Shown here: positions 6,033 to 9,061 of the stretch, piece by piece
Layout of the letters: each line of letters opens with the position of its first letter
Numbering within the stretch: position 1 is the first letter of the stretch
DNA from: CAYTQK01 sp964439745
GTDB taxonomy: Bacteria > Desulfobacterota > Desulfobacteria > Desulfobacterales > Desulfosudaceae
Reading direction: 5' to 3'
Assembly: GCA_964439745.1 (NCBI GenBank)
Contig: CAYTQK010000130.1
Span: 1-9,061, forward strand
Length of the DNA stretch: 9,061 bases
The notes under the pieces: model-generated
Database searches by the model: none
Told to the model about the DNA's origin: nothing
Seen by the model: only the letters and a program-made list of their open reading frames with translations
Translations under genes and position numbers: made by a program

Positions 6033-6767
6033 ATGAGACAGATACTGGGCCTGCTTCTGCTGACACTGATGCCATGGATCATTCTGTCCTGTTCGGACAA
6101 ATCCCAGGAGCCGCCGCCCCTGGATACCATTGATAAACAGTTCAGTTATACCATGGGCTATGAGGCCGTGGGCGTGATGGAAAATTTTGAGGCCGCCACC
6201 TTGGATAAGCAGGCCTTTCTGAACGGTATTAAAGACGCCCTCGACCAGAAAGCTCCCCGGCTTTCCCGGGATCAGGGGCTGCATGTCAAGAACCTGGTCT
6301 TTGACAAGGAACGGGAACATAAAAATCAGCAGATCATGCTGACCGCAGACGAAAACCGGGAGCGCCAGGAAAAATTCCTGGCGGAAAACAAAACCCGGGA
6401 GGGGATTCATACCACTGACAGCGGCCTGCAGTACGAGATTTTGAAAAAAGGAGACGGCCCCCGGCCGACGCCGGCAGACAAGATCCGGGTCCACCTCAAA
6501 GGGATGCTGCTGGACGGCACCGTCTTTGACTCCAGCTATGCCGACGGCATCCCCCTGGTCGGCCCGGTCAAAGGGGACATCCCGGTCTGGGAAGAGGCCC
6601 TGACCCTGATGCGGGTGGGTGCCAAGTACAAATTTTTCGTTCCCTCACAGCTGGCCTATGGCGAAAAAGGCACCTTTCAGCAGGGCGGCAATATCGGCCC
6701 CAACCAGATGATCATTCTCGAGCTGGAATTACTGGGTATCGTAAACGATTCAGAAGACAAATCCTGA
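6033..6767 (+). CDS. FKBP-type peptidyl-prolyl cis-trans isomerase lipoprotein (Mip/FkpA-like)
   Basis: A 244-residue exported foldase. The signal peptide ends in a lipobox ILSC at 17-20, so C20 is probably lipidated; Ser at +2 would favour the outer membrane. An N-terminal FKBP_N dimerisation domain (about 31-122) shows FSYTMGYEAVG and AFLNGIKDAL and then a long charged helix. The C-terminal FKBP fold (about 128-236) shows GLQYEILKKGDG, DGTVFDSSYADG, PSQLAYGEKG and IGPNQMIILELELLGI. Conserved active-site positions F165, D166, I183, W186 and Y209 are present. However, the usual VHYxG tyrosine is Leu155, and the usual VIPGW reads DIPVW, so catalysis may be altered. The start at 6033 has AGAGGAAAG upstream. 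It heads the plus-strand operon, divergent from pstS. E. coli-type fkpA is a close alternative label, but I do not assign a symbol. Confidence 0.93.
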   Translation: MRQILGLLLLTLMPWIILSCSDKSQEPPPLDTIDKQFSYTMGYEAVGVMENFEAATLDKQAFLNGIKDALDQKAPRLSRDQGLHVKNLVFDKEREHKNQQIMLTADENRERQEKFLAENKTREGIHTTDSGLQYEILKKGDGPRPTPADKIRVHLKGMLLDGTVFDSSYADGIPLVGPVKGDIPVWEEALTLMRVGAKYKFFVPSQLAYGEKGTFQQGGNIGPNQMIILELELLGIVNDSEDKS

Positions 6768-6774
6768 TCATCCC

Positions 6775-8358
6775 ATGACAGAAGACCACCAGCGTTCAGC
6801 AACGCGTAAAAGCGCGCTGCTGCTGGGCTTGCTGAGCCTGCTCTTGTACTCCCTGATGGCCTATGGCGGTATCCGTTCGCCGGACGAGGAAGCTGTTTTC
6901 CGGGTCGGCCGGGCCCTGGCGGAAAACGGATCGTTTGCCCTGGAGCGCTTGGAGGAGACCCTGGGCGGTTTTTCCGTAGCCAGGGGAACCGACGGAAAAC
7001 TCTACTCTCATTACGCCCCGGGCCAAGCCATCGTGCTGGCCCCGGTCATCCGGGCCGCGCTGCGCATCAACCAGACCCGCTGGTATGACAGAACCGAATG
7101 GGAAATTCCCGTCAGTTTCTGCGTGGATGCCACTTCGCTGCGATCTTTTCTGCTGAACCTGCCGGTGGACAACCGCGGCGAACATGCCCTGCGGTTTCTG
7201 ACGGCCTTATCCATGCCGGTCATCAGCAGCCTGCTGGTGGTCGCCTTTTTTTTTCTGATGCGGCAGGTTACGGCGTCGGCTGTCGCGGCCGTGATTACCG
7301 CCGGCCTGCTGGCCTTTGCCACCCCTGTCTGGAGCTACGCCGATACCCTTTTCAAAGAGCCCCTGGCCATGCTCTGGCTGGTCCTGGGCCTGCTGCTGCT
7401 GACCGGAAATGACCCCCTCTTCAGCGGGAAGAACAAACGATATCCCCCTCTTTTTCCGGCCGGGATAATGCTGGGACTGGCCTTGGCCACCCATGTTTCG
7501 GCCGTTTTGTTTGTACCGTTTTTTATTGTCTATGCCGGCTGGCCCCAGCCCGCTTGGCGGCCCGTAACTCTCCGCCAAAAAAGCCTGGTTTTCTGCCGGC
7601 AGGCGGCTGTTTTTGTCGCCGGGTTTCTGGTTCCGGCCCTGGCTTTTGCCGGCTATAATTATGCCCGCTTCGGCAGTATCTGGGAAGTGGGACGAACCGC
7701 TTCGCAGGCGACCATGAACTACCCCCAGCTGGCCCTGCCGGTGGAAGGGCTGCTGGGATTTCTCGTCAGCCCGGGCAAGGGATTGATCTGGTACTGCCCC
7801 CTGGTGGTGCTGGCCGCCTGGACCTGGCCCCGGCTGCATGCCCGGCACCGGGTGTTTTCCGCCATTCTTGTGGCCGCCATTGTTTTCCGGCTGGTATTTC
7901 TATCCTGCCGCACGGACTGGCACGGCGGCTTTTGCCTGGGGCCGCGCCACCTGCTGCTGATTCTGCCGATACTTTTCATTCCCCTGGGCCTGTGGATCAA
8001 AGAAATTCTGGACCGTCATCCGGGTCTGTTCGGGAAGCAACCGGCCGTGCTGGCCGGGTTGTTTTTCGCCGCGGCAGCCCAGCAGATCTACTTCTGCCTG
8101 GGGGAACCCATCTCTTTTTATTACCTGGTGCGCAATTATTTTTTTTCAAAGGGCGTTTCCATCCTCACCGGCAATGACCTGTATTTTCAATGGAACGCCA
8201 GTCCCCTGCTCTACCTGCTGGAGGGCCGCCGGGGTCCGTTTCTGCTACAGGAAATTCCGCTGACCAATTACCAGCTGCTGCCCCTGCTGATCGGCGGATT
8301 CGCCCTGCTGGTTACGGCAGCGGCGGTAGTTCTGAAAAGGATACACCAAAAAACATGA
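6775..8358 (+). CDS. Multi-pass membrane glycosyltransferase of the GT-C type (GT39/PMT-like), putative
   Basis: A 527-residue integral membrane protein with about ten hydrophobic segments from residue 13 to 520. After the first helix the extracytoplasmic loop has RSPDEEAVF with D37-E38-E39, the acidic pair usual for GT-C enzymes that use lipid-linked sugar donors. Other family-like signatures are GKLYSHYAPGQ (74-84), YADTLFKEPLAM (188-199), GYNYARFGS (293-301), SPGKGLIWYCPL (332-343) and DWHGGFCLGPRHLL (381-394). Known: related bacterial proteins move sugars from polyprenyl-phosphate carriers to lipid, glycan or protein acceptors on the periplasmic side. The acceptor here cannot be told. It starts 7 bp after the FKBP gene without a visible ribosome-binding site, suggesting coupled translation, and its stop overlaps the next start (ATGA). 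It could also be a non-catalytic relative. Confidence 0.75.
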   Translation: MTEDHQRSATRKSALLLGLLSLLLYSLMAYGGIRSPDEEAVFRVGRALAENGSFALERLEETLGGFSVARGTDGKLYSHYAPGQAIVLAPVIRAALRINQTRWYDRTEWEIPVSFCVDATSLRSFLLNLPVDNRGEHALRFLTALSMPVISSLLVVAFFFLMRQVTASAVAAVITAGLLAFATPVWSYADTLFKEPLAMLWLVLGLLLLTGNDPLFSGKNKRYPPLFPAGIMLGLALATHVSAVLFVPFFIVYAGWPQPAWRPVTLRQKSLVFCRQAAVFVAGFLVPALAFAGYNYARFGSIWEVGRTASQATMNYPQLALPVEGLLGFLVSPGKGLIWYCPLVVLAAWTWPRLHARHRVFSAILVAAIVFRLVFLSCRTDWHGGFCLGPRHLLLILPILFIPLGLWIKEILDRHPGLFGKQPAVLAGLFFAAAAQQIYFCLGEPISFYYLVRNYFFSKGVSILTGNDLYFQWNASPLLYLLEGRRGPFLLQEIPLTNYQLLPLLIGGFALLVTAAAVVLKRIHQKT

Positions 8359-9061
8359 AGCCATTTCGAATGTTTCTGGCCAATGTCGGCAAACGACAGG
8401 CAGAATTTCCCCTGGTAACGCCACCCCTGGGGATCATGTCCCTGGCCGCCCATATCCGTTCCCGCTTTGATGCCTCCATCCGGCTGGTCAACCAGAAAGT
8501 AGAAAATTTCTCCAATGAGCAATTAATCCGCCTGGCTGTTGACTTTGAGGCTGATGTTATCGGCTTGAGCGCGACTACCCCCACGGCCCACAACCTGGCC
8601 CACCTGACCCGGCAGCTCCGGACCATGCTGCCGGGCGCGCTGATCATTATCGGCGGGGCCCATGTTTCCGCCTTTGGTGCCGACGCCCTGCAAAACAATT
8701 CGGCCGACGCGGCTGTTTCCGGAGAAGGGGAAGTCGCCCTGGAGAAAATTATCCAGGCCCATTTCGAAGGTAATTCCCTGGCCGACGTACCCGGCTTGCA
8801 CCGCCGGACCGCCGATGGAGACATTGTCACCAATCCGGGCAGCATCCCCTTTATCGAAAACATCGACGATCTGCCGCCGCCGGCCTATGATCTGATCGAT
8901 CTGGCAGCCTACTGGAAACGGCAATCCATGCCGCCCATTCCGCACCGCAGATACGCCTCTCTTTTTTCCAGCCGGGGTTGCCCCTACCAATGCATTTACT
9001 GCCACCGGATTTTCGGCAACCGCTTCCGCTATCACTCGGCCGAACGGATCGCCGACGAAAT
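8355..9061 (+). CDS. B12-binding domain radical SAM protein, N-terminal part (cut by window edge)
   Basis: The first 235 residues are present. Residues 1-165 match the cobalamin-binding-type N-domain of class B radical SAM proteins: PPLGIMSLAAHIR at 23-35, ADVIGLSATTPTAHN at 66-80, IIIGGAHVSAFG at 97-108 and SGEGEVALEKII at 122-133. The linker IDDLPPPAYDLID (170-182) follows, then YASLFSSRGCPYQCIYCH with the iron-sulfur cluster cysteines C209, C213 and C216 (CxxxCxxC). The B12 domain lacks DxHxxG, so any cobalamin would bind base-off without a protein histidine ligand, as usual in this class. Members perform methylations or ring and lipid rearrangements (BchE- and HpnJ-like enzymes are relatives); the substrate is unknown. 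The start overlaps the glycosyltransferase stop by 4 bp, so the two are translationally coupled. The rest of the barrel is beyond the window. Confidence 0.92.
   Translation, partial: MKPFRMFLANVGKRQAEFPLVTPPLGIMSLAAHIRSRFDASIRLVNQKVENFSNEQLIRLAVDFEADVIGLSATTPTAHNLAHLTRQLRTMLPGALIIIGGAHVSAFGADALQNNSADAAVSGEGEVALEKIIQAHFEGNSLADVPGLHRRTADGDIVTNPGSIPFIENIDDLPPPAYDLIDLAAYWKRQSMPPIPHRRYASLFSSRGCPYQCIYCHRIFGNRFRYHSAERIADE

Noticed and set aside
5940..6494. Minus-strand frame of 184 codons opposite the FKBP gene
   Set aside because: It runs against the strong FKBP gene and across its leader, with no family resemblance.
7245..7253. Long T-run in the glycosyltransferase as a possible phase-variation site
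   Set aside because: It codes for Phe residues inside a membrane helix, the frame is intact across it, and similar short runs occur elsewhere in the window; there is no positive evidence for switching.
7207..7848. Minus-strand frame of 213 codons opposite the glycosyltransferase
   Set aside because: Gly/Gln-rich antisense translation of a hydrophobic gene; no motif or start signal.

Overview
The window holds a complete high-affinity phosphate uptake and phosphate-sensing cluster on the minus strand (positions 1 to 5721). A divergent plus-strand operon of cell-envelope type genes follows (6033 to 9061). The DNA is GC-rich and full of CCGG words. The protein set points to a Gram-negative bacterium: a PstS with a cleavable signal peptide, an FKBP lipoprotein of Mip/FkpA type, a GT-C membrane glycosyltransferase and a B12-binding radical SAM enzyme. 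I lean towards Desulfobacterota (the former Deltaproteobacteria), but that is an inference from gene style and not from any marker gene.

Minus strand, in transcription order: pstS (5721 to 4897), pstC (4793 to 3909), pstA (3904 to 3008), pstB (2821 to 2039), phoU (1994 to 1308), phoB (1255 to 560) and phoR (551 to beyond the window edge, only 183 N-terminal residues present). PstS captures phosphate in the periplasm, PstC and PstA form the channel, and PstB drives import. PhoU links transporter state to the sensor kinase PhoR, which phosphorylates PhoB. Upstream of pstS lie four 7-bp half-sites spaced exactly 11 bp apart, a good candidate PhoB binding array. The whole cluster therefore looks like a self-regulating loop. 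Three joints are not plain: a strong hairpin between pstS and pstC, a 185-bp insert-like AT-richer stretch between pstA and pstB with a near-consensus promoter next to pstB, and overlapping alternative hairpins between phoU and phoB.

The 311-bp divergent intergenic region (5722 to 6032) carries the Pho-box array, two small dyads, and a TTGACA-N17-TATTTT promoter facing the plus strand. Downstream is a plus-strand operon: an FKBP-type peptidyl-prolyl isomerase lipoprotein, a 527-residue multi-membrane-spanning GT-C-like glycosyltransferase 7 bp later, and a B12-binding radical SAM protein. The last gene overlaps the previous one by 4 bp and is cut by the window end.

Most of the window is ordinary, well-understood biology. 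The items most worth a second look are the phased Pho-box array, the pstA-pstB insert with its promoter and the resulting doubt about the pstB start, the pstS-pstC hairpin, and the coupled glycosyltransferase/radical SAM pair. I found no evidence of a wholly new system.
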